Shown here: positions 37,648 through 45,199 of the stretch, piece by piece
How the letters are laid out: every line of letters begins with the position of its first letter
Position numbering within the stretch: position 1 is the stretch's first letter
Origin: Bradyrhizobium japonicum USDA 6
GTDB lineage: Bacteria; Pseudomonadota; Alphaproteobacteria; Rhizobiales; Xanthobacteraceae
Assembly: GCF_000284375.1 (NCBI RefSeq)
Contig: NC_017249.1
Location: 2,148,001 to 2,212,000, forward strand
Length of the DNA stretch: 64,000 nucleotides
Direction of reading: 5' to 3'
Made by a program: the position numbers and the translations under genes
Notes under the pieces: generated by a model
What the model saw: the letters and a program-made list of their open reading frames with translations, nothing else
What the model was told of the DNA's origin: nothing
The model's database searches: none

Positions 37648-38796
37648 TCAGGCTGGCACGGTGGTGCGGCCGAGCTGGGCGTGGCGGCTAAAATGATGCG
37701 CGCTGCCGCCGAACAGCGTGTCGAAGGCGACCAGCCGCTTGAAATAGGCGCCGACCTCGAGCTCCTCGGTGACGCCCATGCCGCCATGAAGCTGGATCGA
37801 CTGCTCGCCGACGAAGCGCGCGCATTTGCCGATCTTCGCTTTCGCGCCGGAGGCAGCCCGCGCGCGCTCGACCGGCGGGCTATCTGCCTTCAGCGCGGCG
37901 CGCAGCGCCATCGAGCGCGCCTCGTCGACCTGCATCGCCATGTCGGCGAGGCGGTGGCGGATCACCTGGTTGGCCGAGAGCGGCCGGCCGAACTGCTTTC
38001 GGATCTTGGTGTATTCCAGCGTGGTGTCGAGCAGCGTCTGCATGATGCCGACGGCTTCCGCGCCAAGCGCAGCCATGGCGCGATCGACGGCCCATTCGAT
38101 TGCGGGCAGGGCGTCGCTGCCGTCGCCGAGCAGGGCATCCTCCGGCAGCTCGACGCCGGACAGCTCGATGTTGCAGGCCCGTCCGCCGCCGAGACGCTCG
38201 TAGTCGGTGATGACAACGCTGGGCGTCTTCGCCGGCACCAGGAACAGGCCGATGCGGCCCGACGGTCCTTGGTGATCGTGGATATGCGCGGAGACGATGA
38301 TCTCGTCGGCGGCGTGGCCGTCGAGCACCGCGATCTTGTTGCCGGCAAGGCGCCAGCCTTGCGCCGTCTTGTGGGCGACGGTCGCGACCTTGGCGAGATC
38401 GAACCGCGCCGCGCGCTCGGAATGGGCAAAGGCGAGCTTCAGCGATCCATCCGCGACCTTCGGTAACCGCGACTGCTTTTGCGCGGTGCTGCCGCATGTG
38501 TCGATGAGCGCCGCACCGAGCACGACCGTCGCGATATACGGCTCCGACACCAGCCCGCGGCCAAAGGCGTCCATCACGATGCCGATCTCGACCGCCCCGC
38601 CGCCGAGCCCGCCAAACTCCTCCGGAATCGGCAGCGCCAGCCAGCCGAGCTCGGCGAACTGCTTCCACACCGCAGGGCTGAAGCCGGACGGATGCTTCGC
38701 CATCTTGCGGCGATGATCGGCGTCGTAGCTCTCGGCCACGAAACGCTCCGCGCTTTCGCGCAGCAGCCGTTGCTCGTCACTGAGATTGAGGTCCAT
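37648..38796 (-). CDS. Acyl-CoA dehydrogenase, second subunit-like
   Basis: A 382-residue acyl-CoA dehydrogenase homologue with weaker conservation than its neighbour. It keeps the IPEEFGGLGGGAVE N-terminal segment, FGRPLSANQVIRHRLADM and a C-terminal IQLHGGMGVTEEL, but the usual substrate/FAD loop near TEPxxGSD reads FAHSERAARFD. This suggests a partner subunit in a heteromeric enzyme with the protein encoded at 36440-37636. Start 38796 gives MDLNLSDEQRLLRES, the usual N-terminus; an open frame runs to 38910 inside the hydratase gene. Confidence 0.9.
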   Translation of the reverse strand: MDLNLSDEQRLLRESAERFVAESYDADHRRKMAKHPSGFSPAVWKQFAELGWLALPIPEEFGGLGGGAVEIGIVMDAFGRGLVSEPYIATVVLGAALIDTCGSTAQKQSRLPKVADGSLKLAFAHSERAARFDLAKVATVAHKTAQGWRLAGNKIAVLDGHAADEIIVSAHIHDHQGPSGRIGLFLVPAKTPSVVITDYERLGGGRACNIELSGVELPEDALLGDGSDALPAIEWAVDRAMAALGAEAVGIMQTLLDTTLEYTKIRKQFGRPLSANQVIRHRLADMAMQVDEARSMALRAALKADSPPVERARAASGAKAKIGKCARFVGEQSIQLHGGMGVTEELEVGAYFKRLVAFDTLFGGSAHHFSRHAQLGRTTVPA

Positions 38797-38800
38797 GTCG

Positions 38801-39655
38801 TTACTCCGCGGCCGCCGGCGGCTTGCGCACGGAGGGATGCAGTCCGGATGGGTCGACCACCATGCCGAACTCCTGAAGGTTATGGGCGTGACAGAGCTGA
38901 TGCAGCGCAAAGGCCTGGTCGATCGCGGCGGGCTGGCCCATCACGTCGACCGAGCGGTTCACCGCCTCCTTGGTCAGCTTCAGCGCAAAGGACGGCTTTG
39001 ACGCGATCCGGCGCGCCAGCTCCAGCACCGACGCTGAAAGCTCCGCGCGCGGCACGACCCGGTTGACCATGCCGAGCTGATGCGCTTCCTGCGCACTCCA
39101 TGCGTCGGCCGTGAACAGGAATTCCTTGGCCTTGCGCGGGCCGAGCTCCCAGGGATGCACGAACCATTCGACCCCGCAGACGCCCATGGTCACCACGGGA
39201 TCGCAGAACTGCGCATCTTCGCTGGCGACGATGAGGTCGCAGGCCCAGGCCAGCATCAAGCCGCCGGCGATGCACTTGCCATGCACCTCGGCAATGATCG
39301 GCTTGGCGAGGTTGCGCCAGCGCCGCGTGATCTGGAGATAGATTTCCTGTTCGCGCGCGAAGCGGCCATGCGCGTTCGCCTCCGCGAAGCCGCCCCAATT
39401 TCCGATCGGCGGAAAATCGACGCCTGCGGCGTTCTTGCCGCCGGGGCGCAGATCGTGGCCGGACGAGAAGTGCGGCCCGTTGCCGGCGAGGATGATCACC
39501 TTGACCGCGTCGTCCTGCACCGCCTCGTCGAAGGCGGCGTTGAGGTCGTAGGTCATCTGCAGGTTCTGCGCGTTGCGCGCCTCAGGCCGGTTCATCACGA
39601 TCCGGACAATCGCCGGCTCCGGCCGCTCCACGAGGATGGTCTCGAATGAGGACAT
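38801..39655 (-). CDS. Enoyl-CoA hydratase/isomerase family protein
   Basis: A 284-residue crotonase-superfamily protein, first in a three-gene leftward operon. The oxyanion-hole segments are HFSSGHDLRPG and GKCIAGGLMLAWACDLIVA. The conserved catalytic glutamates of classical hydratases are not obvious (VTMGVCGVEWF), so the exact reaction is unsure. It probably acts on the product of the two downstream dehydrogenases. A GTTGAC-type palindrome at 39700-39714 lies 45 bases upstream of the start and may be its operator. Confidence 0.9.
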   Translation of the reverse strand: MSSFETILVERPEPAIVRIVMNRPEARNAQNLQMTYDLNAAFDEAVQDDAVKVIILAGNGPHFSSGHDLRPGGKNAAGVDFPPIGNWGGFAEANAHGRFAREQEIYLQITRRWRNLAKPIIAEVHGKCIAGGLMLAWACDLIVASEDAQFCDPVVTMGVCGVEWFVHPWELGPRKAKEFLFTADAWSAQEAHQLGMVNRVVPRAELSASVLELARRIASKPSFALKLTKEAVNRSVDVMGQPAAIDQAFALHQLCHAHNLQEFGMVVDPSGLHPSVRKPPAAAE

Positions 39656-39699
39656 GGCGCTCCCCCTGGCGTTTCCGTTTGGTCTTATTGTTTCGTTGA

Positions 39700-39714
39700 G
39701 TTGACTATGTCAGC
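39700..39714. promoter_or_regulatory. Operator-like palindrome upstream of the acyl-CoA operon
   Basis: GTTGACTATGTCAGC is an inverted repeat (GTTGAC and GTCAGC around TAT, one mismatch) 45 bases before the hydratase start. It resembles sites bound by TetR-type regulators, but no regulator gene is adjacent. Confidence 0.4.
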
Positions 39715-39760
39715 CAGGGATAGGCAAGAGGCTTGCGTAAATCGGCTGCTTTTCGCGTTC

Positions 39761-39783
39761 AATCTGGTAGTTTACGCCAGATT
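39761..39783. promoter_or_regulatory. Palindrome upstream of lemA
   Basis: AATCTGG and CCAGATT form a perfect seven-base inverted repeat around GTAGTTTACG-like spacing of nine bases, 17 bases before the lemA start. It overlaps the expected promoter or leader, so it could be an operator or a leader hairpin. Confidence 0.4.
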
Positions 39784-39800
39784 CCACCGGGAGAAATCTG

Positions 39801-40415
39801 ATGCGCAAGATCCTGACCGTGCTGGCGGCGCTGGCCTCGCTCAGCCTCACCAATTGCGGCTACAACGCGATCCAGAGCGGGGACGAGCAGATCAAGGCCA
39901 ACTGGTCCGAGGTCGTGAACCAGTATCAGCGCCGCGCCGATCTCGTGCCCAATCTGGTCAACTCGGTAAAGGGCTTTGCCCAGCAGGAGAAGGACGTGCT
40001 GCTTGGCGTCACCAATGCCCGCGCCAAGGTCGGCAGCATCCAGGCAACGCCGGAGGTGCTGAACGATCCCGCCGCCTTCCAGAAGTTCCAGGCCGCCCAG
40101 GGCGAGCTCTCCAGCGCGCTCTCGCGGCTTCTTGTGGTCACGGAAAACTATCCGCAGCTCAAGTCGGACGCGCTGTTCAAGGATTTGATGTCGCAGCTCG
40201 AAGGCACCGAGAACCGCATCACGGTCGCGCGCAACCGCTACATCAAGGCGGTGCAGGACTATAACGTCACCATCCGCTCGTTCCCGAGCAATCTCACCGC
40301 GATGATGTTCGGCTACAAGGACAAGCCGAACTTCTCGGTCGAGAACGAGAAGGAAATCTCGACCGCGCCGAAGGTCGATTTCAATCCGGCGCCGGCGCCG
40401 GCGCCGTCGAAATAG
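39801..40415 (+). CDS. lemA: LemA-family lipoprotein
   Basis: A 204-residue LemA protein with a lipoprotein signal (LTVLAALASLSLTNC, lipobox cysteine at residue 19) and the LemA helical bundle (NQYQRRADLVPNLVNSVKGFA, AQGELSSALSRLLVVTENYPQLKS). LemA proteins sit in the envelope and are often encoded with TPM-domain proteins, as here. A Pro-Ala tail ends the protein. Function in this organism is not known. GGGAGAAA lies close upstream of ATG 39801. Confidence 0.92.
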   Translation: MRKILTVLAALASLSLTNCGYNAIQSGDEQIKANWSEVVNQYQRRADLVPNLVNSVKGFAQQEKDVLLGVTNARAKVGSIQATPEVLNDPAAFQKFQAAQGELSSALSRLLVVTENYPQLKSDALFKDLMSQLEGTENRITVARNRYIKAVQDYNVTIRSFPSNLTAMMFGYKDKPNFSVENEKEISTAPKVDFNPAPAPAPSK

Positions 40416-40455
40416 CTGTGCGCCGTCTTGCGAATGCGCCCAGCCCCACGCATGA

Positions 40456-40560
40456 CTGTCATTCCCCGCGAAGGCGGGGAATCCAGTATGCCGCGGCTCC
40501 TCCGTCATCCGCCGGCGGCTCTGGAATACTGGATCGCCAGGTCAAGCCGGGCGATGACAG
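40456..40560. repeat. Palindromic intergenic repeat, CTGTCATTCCCCGCG class (complete copy)
   Basis: The ends CTGTCAT (40456) and ATGACAG (40560) are perfect complements. Inside are CCCCGCGAAGGCGGGG and a distant pair ATCCAGTA with TACTGGAT. A second copy at 63110 is broken by an IS481 element. This copy lies between lemA and the TPM gene and contains the likely TPM start codon at 40554. Confidence 0.82.
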
Positions 40561-41474
40561 CGAGGTTGTGGCGCGCGTGTTCTGCTGTTTCACTGTGCTT
40601 TGCCCTCTTGCTCGCGCTTGCACTTACCTTTGCCTTCCCCGCCTTGGCCGATGTCGCCGTGCCGCAACTCACCGGCCGCGTGGTCGATCAGACCGGCACG
40701 CTGTCGAGCGCCGACGTCGCCGCGTTGTCGCAAAAGCTGCGTGACTTCGAGACCCGCAAGGGCAGCCAGGTCGCCGTGCTGATCATACCGACGACCCAGC
40801 CGGAGACGATCGAGCAGTTCTCCATCCGCGTCGCGGACGCCTGGAAGATCGGTCGCAAGAAGGTCGACGACGGCGCGATCCTCGTCGTCGCCAAGAACGA
40901 CCGGCATTTGCGCATCGAGGTCGGCTACGGCCTCGAAGGCGCGCTCACCGATGTCACGTCACGGCGGATCATCGACGAGATCATCACGCCGAAATTCAGG
41001 ACGGGCGATTTCGCCGGTGGCATCTCGGATGGTGTCGATCGCATGATGCGGGTGATCGACGGCGAGCCGCTGCCAGTACCTTCTCCGACTGTGAATTTCG
41101 GCAATCTGGATGATATCGCGCCTCTGTTCATTGTGACGCTGTTCGCCTCGATCGGGGTCGGCGGCTTCTTCCGGGCCATGCTGGGGCGGCTGCTTGGCTC
41201 ATTGGCGACCGGCGGCATCATCGCAGCGCTGACCTGGCTCATTCTCGGGTCCTTTGCAATCGCGCTCGCTCTCGGAGCGCTGGGCTTCGTCATCGGCTTC
41301 ATCGCCGATCTGTTCGCGGCGATGGCGCCAAGCTCGGGGCCGTCGCGCGGCGGCTCGTGGTCGAGCGGCTCTTCGGGGGGCGGCTGGAGCAGCGGATCGT
41401 CGTCCAGCGACAGCGGCGGCTTCAGCGGCGGTGGTGGCAGTTTTGGCGGCGGCGGCGCCTCGGGGAGCTGGTAG
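40554..41474 (+). CDS. TPM-domain membrane protein (YgcG-like)
   Basis: A 306-residue protein with an N-terminal signal or membrane segment (AVSLCFALLLALALTFAFPALA) and a TPM domain (LTGRVVDQTGTLSSADVAAL, ILVVAKNDRHLRIEVGYGLEG). Two more hydrophobic segments follow near residues 210-265, and the tail is rich in Gly and Ser (about 40 residues). The domain arrangement matches YgcG/Psb32-type proteins. ATG 40554 is the best start before the signal, but it lies in the end of a palindromic repeat and has no clear ribosome binding site, so the element may have replaced the original leader. Confidence 0.85.
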   Translation: MTARLWRACSAVSLCFALLLALALTFAFPALADVAVPQLTGRVVDQTGTLSSADVAALSQKLRDFETRKGSQVAVLIIPTTQPETIEQFSIRVADAWKIGRKKVDDGAILVVAKNDRHLRIEVGYGLEGALTDVTSRRIIDEIITPKFRTGDFAGGISDGVDRMMRVIDGEPLPVPSPTVNFGNLDDIAPLFIVTLFASIGVGGFFRAMLGRLLGSLATGGIIAALTWLILGSFAIALALGALGFVIGFIADLFAAMAPSSGPSRGGSWSSGSSGGGWSSGSSSSDSGGFSGGGGSFGGGGASGSW

Positions 41475-41479
41475 CGGTC

Positions 41480-41977
41480 ATGAGCATCAAGCGCATTGCC
41501 AGACATCTCGTGCAGCATCATTGGCGCGCGAAGCAGATCTTTCCACCAGCCGTGCTCGCCCGCATCGAGCAGGCGATCAGGCAGGGTGAGAGCACGCATT
41601 CCGGCCAGGTCCGCTTCGTCGTCGAGGGCGCGCTCGACGGGCGACCGCTGTTCCGCAACCAGCCGGCCCGCGAGCGCGCGCTCGATGTGTTCTCTCACTT
41701 GCGTATCTGGGACACCGCGCACAACAACGGCGTCCTGATCTATCTCCTGCTCGCCGACCGCGATGTCGAAATCGTTGCCGACCGCGGCATCGATGCGAAG
41801 GTAGGTGCGGAGGGCTGGGAGAGCATCTGCCGCGCAATGGAGGCCGAGTTCGCCTCCGGCCAGTTCGAGCACGGCGTGATCGGCGGCATCGCGACGGTGT
41901 CGCGCGAGCTGTCGCGACATTTCCCGCCGCAGGGCCCGCATGCGAACGAGCTGCCGGATGCGCCGGTGGTGATGTGA
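41480..41977 (+). CDS. Second TPM-domain protein, soluble
   Basis: A 165-residue TPM-domain protein without a signal peptide (QVRFVVEGALDGRPLF, ALDVFSHLRIWDTAHNNGVLIYLLLADRDVEIVADRGI). It starts five bases after the stop of the membrane-bound TPM protein, so it is part of the LemA-TPM-TPM unit. The N-terminal 25 residues are basic (IKRIARHLVQHHWRAKQ). Enzyme activity is not known. A partial GTCATTGCGAGC-class repeat begins right after the stop. Confidence 0.88.
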   Translation: MSIKRIARHLVQHHWRAKQIFPPAVLARIEQAIRQGESTHSGQVRFVVEGALDGRPLFRNQPARERALDVFSHLRIWDTAHNNGVLIYLLLADRDVEIVADRGIDAKVGAEGWESICRAMEAEFASGQFEHGVIGGIATVSRELSRHFPPQGPHANELPDAPVVM

Positions 41978-41980
41978 CCA

Positions 41981-42043
41981 CGAAGCAATCCAGACCGCCC
42001 CCTCGGAAAGGCTCTGGATTGCTTCGCTGCGCTCGCAATGACG
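41981..42043. repeat. Partial palindromic repeat, GTCATTGCGAGC class
   Basis: GAAGCAATCCAGA pairs with TCTGGATTGCTTC and the right end continues as GCTGCGCTCGCAATGACG, but the matching left end is missing. The complete version is at 45903-45983. It begins four bases after the TPM stop. Confidence 0.75.
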
Positions 42044-42070
42044 AGGTGGATGCGGCGCGCTCAACCCTCT

Positions 42071-42150
42071 GACCGTCACCCTGAGGTGGCCGCTTCTTCA
42101 GCGGCCCTCGAAGGGCGACGGCCCGGCTGTTGCGCGGCCGTTCATCTTCC
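42071..42150. repeat. Partial palindromic repeat, CCTGAGGTG class
   Basis: This carries GACCGTCACCCTGAGGTGG, a hairpin of GGCCGC and GCGGCC, and CCTCGAAGGGCGACGGCC, but lacks the right-hand arm seen at 47342-47471. With the element at 41981 it fills most of the 335 bases before the next gene; the remainder is AT-richer leader sequence. Confidence 0.72.
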
Positions 42151-42312
42151 CCCGCTTACAAATTGTTTCGCGCCCGCCACACCGGTTCCACGTTCCCGGC
42201 CAAATTCGGCCCCGGATGACTTCCTAAAATTTCGGTAAGCGGGTCCCGAAGTAAGGATTTCGCAAGCAATGAAAGTTACCAAAAGGTCAATCCAGAGTGG
42301 AGTATTCGAACT

Positions 42313-43305
42313 GTGAGCGAACCAATGGCTGAGCAGGCTGCCCGAGAGATCGGCAAAGAGATCGGCGAACAGACGAGCGTCGTCGAAGCCGCCGCGACCG
42401 CGCCTGCCGTCGAGGCTGCCGGCATCGAGGCCCCCTCGATCGCCCCCGACCATGAGTCGCCGCCCAAGCCGGATCCCGTCAAGGTGGAAGCCCCCAAGGT
42501 CGAGGTCCCGAAGTTCGAAACCAGGGCCGAGACCAAGCCCGAGCCGAAGCCCGGCAAGCTCATCGTCATGGCGCCGTCGGAGCGCTCCTGGGAGCGCGAG
42601 GAGTTTGCCCCACATGTGAAGGCGGACGAGCCGCGCGAGACTGGCGACAAGCGCCGCCTGTCGGCGATGGCCGCCGTGGTGGCGATTGCAGCCAGCGTCG
42701 GCGCCATCAGCGGCGCGCTCGCGACCGCCGGCATGATGCACTTCGCAGCCCCGGCCCCCGCGCCGGCGCAGGTCGTCGACACCAGCGCGCTCGAATCCTC
42801 GGTTGCCAGGATCGATGCCGATGTCGTCGCACTGAAGGCGAATGTCGAGCACACCTCCAAGACTGGCCTCAGCCAGTTCAACCGGGCCAATGACCGCCTC
42901 GACAAGCTCGAGAAGGCCCAGGCCGAGCCGATGGCCAAAATCGCAAAGCTGTCCGAGACCGTCGACAAGCTCCGCGCCACGCCGCCCGCGGCCCCCGCGC
43001 AGGCCACAGCCGCCGCCGCGAAGGAGACCACCGGCTCGATCGCGCCGACCCAGGTTGCGACCGCGGCCGCCGCACCGGTTCCGGCCCCTGCCGCGCCCAA
43101 GACCGAGGTCGGCCGGTTGCCGACGATCGACGGCTGGGTTCTGCGCGACGTCGCCAATGGCGGTGCCCTGATCGAGGGGCGCGGCGGTCTCTACGAGGTC
43201 TATGCCGGCGACCCCATCCCCGGAATTGGCCGCGTCGATGCGATCCGCCGTCAGGACGGCCGCTGGGTCGTCGTCACCAGCAAGGGCCTGATCGTCGCAC
43301 GCTGA
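42313..43305 (+). CDS. Membrane-anchored Ala/Pro-rich protein with C-terminal small domain
   Basis: A 330-residue protein of unknown function. A long acidic and proline-rich cytoplasmic part (about 1-115, with repeated PKVEVPKFE-type units) is followed by one membrane helix (AAVVAIAASVGAISGALATAG), a coiled-coil stretch (VVALKANVEHTSKT, RANDRLDKLEKAQAE), an Ala/Pro linker and a compact end domain (WVLRDVANGGALIEGRGGLYEVYAGDPIPGIG). The end domain resembles the short periplasmic domain found in several rhizobial membrane proteins. The start is GTG 42313; ATG 42325 is an alternative. A strong terminator hairpin follows at 43330. Confidence 0.75.
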   Translation: MSEPMAEQAAREIGKEIGEQTSVVEAAATAPAVEAAGIEAPSIAPDHESPPKPDPVKVEAPKVEVPKFETRAETKPEPKPGKLIVMAPSERSWEREEFAPHVKADEPRETGDKRRLSAMAAVVAIAASVGAISGALATAGMMHFAAPAPAPAQVVDTSALESSVARIDADVVALKANVEHTSKTGLSQFNRANDRLDKLEKAQAEPMAKIAKLSETVDKLRATPPAAPAQATAAAAKETTGSIAPTQVATAAAAPVPAPAAPKTEVGRLPTIDGWVLRDVANGGALIEGRGGLYEVYAGDPIPGIGRVDAIRRQDGRWVVVTSKGLIVAR

Positions 43306-43329
43306 GCGTTCGATATCCGATCTTCAAGG

Positions 43330-43360
43330 AGGCGCTTCACCACCATGTGAGGCGCCTTTT
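43330..43360 (+). terminator. Intrinsic terminator after the membrane-anchored protein gene
   Basis: AGGCGCTTCAC (43330-43340) pairs with GTGAGGCGCCT (43347-43357) with one mismatch around the loop CACCAT, and is followed by TTTT. It lies 25 bases after the stop at 43305. Confidence 0.75.
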
Positions 43361-43398
43361 GACTTGAATAGGCCGGCTTGCGCGGTGTTACTGAAGGC

Positions 43399-44940
43399 AT
43401 GAGCCGCGCGTTGCGAATTCTCGTTGCTGCCGCCGTCTTGCTTGGCGGGACCGTTTCGCTTTTCGCAGCGGAGAACGCGCCGTTGACGCGCGGCACGGCG
43501 ATCATCGATCCCGATCTGCTCCGAAAGCTTGACCAGAACGATTCGCTCACGATCTCGCGCCTGCTATGGCCGGAGCGGAGCGCAAACTTTCCGCTGACGA
43601 CCGATTTGCTGTTCTCGTCGCTGTCCCAGCTCAAGGAGATTCCGCCGGCGATCGACGCGGAATTCGACCGCTACGTCATCAGGCAGAAGGCGGCGTACCC
43701 GACCGAGACCATCGGCGTCGGCGAAGGCTTTGACGTGCAGCTGTTCGATCGGGCCAATCTGAAATCCCGCGACACCCGCTTCGTGCTGGCCGGCATCGTC
43801 AATCGCATGGACCGCGCCTATGTCTCGGAGGAGGCGTGCGGTGAGATCAGGCTGATCTATCGGCTGGTGCGTTTCGAGGAAGGTGGCAAGACCGCAACGC
43901 GTCTGCCGATGACGTTCAATCTGGTGATGAAGGCACGCAATGCGCGCCAGACCGACGCGAGCGGCAAGCCTGTTACCTGCGCCGAGGTCGCGCGGCGCTG
44001 GCTCGACAATGGGGACTGGCAGGGGCTGATCGGCGGCGGCATCTCCCCTTCCGACGCCATGCTCGATCGCATCGAGACCAATATCCAGATCTCGATCGCG
44101 CCGAAATCGGCATTGCACGATTTCCGTTCCGACTATCTGCTCAAGGTGTTCAAATATAACGCCGCGACGAAGATGTTCGTGGAATCGACGCTGGAGAACC
44201 AGATCGACCGCGACCGCATCCTCGCCGACGACGATCTTCGACGTGACTTCAAGGCCTGGCTGCTTGCGCCGGAAAATCTCCGCGAGTTCGATCGCGGCAC
44301 AGTGCTGATCCCCGAGACATTCCTGGCCAAGGCCGCGGTGGTGCCGACGCCCGCGGGCCTCGATGCTTCGCCGCTGCAGCCGGAGTTCGGCATGGTGCAA
44401 GGGGAGGACAGGGACAACAACAAGGGCGAGCGGGTCTTCACCGACAACGACGTGGTCGGCGCGCTGAAGCAGGCGGCGGCGCGTGGCATCGACATGCAGA
44501 ACATCCGCTCGATCGCGGGCTTCCAGCGCCGCCTCAACGACGTCACCTGCGCCGGCTGCCACCAGACCCGCGGCATCGGCGGCTTCCATTTTCCGGGCGT
44601 CGACTGGCTGGCGGACAAGCCGTCGAACTCCACTATCGTGCCGGCTTCGCCGCATTTCTTCGGCGACCAGGTCCGCCGCCGCGACATCCTGACCGCATTC
44701 GCCGCGGGCAAACGCCCTGATTTCTCACGCGGATTCGCCAGTCGGCCGCAGACCCGCGGCAGCGGCGAACTGGCCGGCACCGAATATCAGGATGGCTGGG
44801 GCGCCCATTGTTCCCTGCAAAATGCGGGATCGGGAGCGCCGGATAAGAGTTTTACGTCATGGAGCTGTGCTAAAGGTCTCACCTGTCAGGCTGCCGCGGC
44901 ATCGAGCCGCATCGGCATGTGCTTCATCAAGACGCGTTAG
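43399..44940 (+). CDS. Exported protein with a single CxxCH heme motif
   Basis: A 513-residue protein with a signal peptide (LRILVAAAVLLGGTVSLFAA) and no known enzyme domain that I recognise. Near the C-terminal third it has CAGCHQTRGIGGFHFPG, with C384, C387 and H388, the typical motif for one covalent c-type heme. The last 40 residues hold three further cysteines (AHCSLQ, SWSCAKGLTCQ, GMCFIK), probably disulfide-bonded. Segments RFVLAGIVNRMDRA and CGEIRLIYRLVRFE look strongly conserved. It may be a periplasmic redox protein. A large stem-loop begins at its stop codon. Confidence 0.78.
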   Translation: MSRALRILVAAAVLLGGTVSLFAAENAPLTRGTAIIDPDLLRKLDQNDSLTISRLLWPERSANFPLTTDLLFSSLSQLKEIPPAIDAEFDRYVIRQKAAYPTETIGVGEGFDVQLFDRANLKSRDTRFVLAGIVNRMDRAYVSEEACGEIRLIYRLVRFEEGGKTATRLPMTFNLVMKARNARQTDASGKPVTCAEVARRWLDNGDWQGLIGGGISPSDAMLDRIETNIQISIAPKSALHDFRSDYLLKVFKYNAATKMFVESTLENQIDRDRILADDDLRRDFKAWLLAPENLREFDRGTVLIPETFLAKAAVVPTPAGLDASPLQPEFGMVQGEDRDNNKGERVFTDNDVVGALKQAAARGIDMQNIRSIAGFQRRLNDVTCAGCHQTRGIGGFHFPGVDWLADKPSNSTIVPASPHFFGDQVRRRDILTAFAAGKRPDFSRGFASRPQTRGSGELAGTEYQDGWGAHCSLQNAGSGAPDKSFTSWSCAKGLTCQAAAASSRIGMCFIKTR

Positions 44941-44988
44941 CGCGTGATCGGAAAAAGTGTGTAGCGGTTTTTCGAAGAGATCACGCGC
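44940..44988. repeat. Large palindrome of the GATC-GGAAAAAG rhizobial type
   Basis: GCGCGTGATC (44940-44949) pairs perfectly with GATCACGCGC (44979-44988), and inside GAAAAA (44951-44956) pairs with TTTTTC (44968-44973). Palindromes of this form are spread through Rhizobiales genomes. It begins in the stop codon of the heme-motif protein gene and may serve as a transcription terminator. Confidence 0.75.
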
Positions 44989-45020
44989 CGGATAAAACCA
45001 GCAACCGATTTGGATGACCC

Positions 45021-45188
45021 ATGACTGAGACCAGCGACGCCGACAAGGAGCGCAATCGCGAGATCGCGCGCAATGAGGAAGCCAAGCAGGTCACCGGCAG
45101 CATCCGCGTCAGCACCTGGGCGGTCGCGGTGGTCGTGATCGTCGGCGGGATTCTGTTCACGCTCGGCTGGCTGGCGCTGAGGGGTTAG
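45021..45188 (+). CDS. Small single-helix membrane protein
   Basis: A 55-residue protein: a charged N-terminal half (TETSDADKERNREIARNEEA) and one membrane helix near the end (TWAVAVVVIVGGILFTLGW) with a short LALRG tail. The ribosome binding site is weak (GGATGA is the closest). The charged-then-helix design is common for tail-anchored small proteins. It lies alone between the palindrome and the convergent GST gene, whose stop is 12 bases away. Confidence 0.65.
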   Translation: MTETSDADKERNREIARNEEAKQVTGSIRVSTWAVAVVVIVGGILFTLGWLALRG

Positions 45189-45199
45189 TGCCAGCGCCC

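Noticed and set aside
42313..43305. TonB-like protein, because of the Pro-rich part and single membrane helix
   Set aside because: The membrane helix is in the middle and not at the N-terminus, and the end domain lacks the TonB motif.
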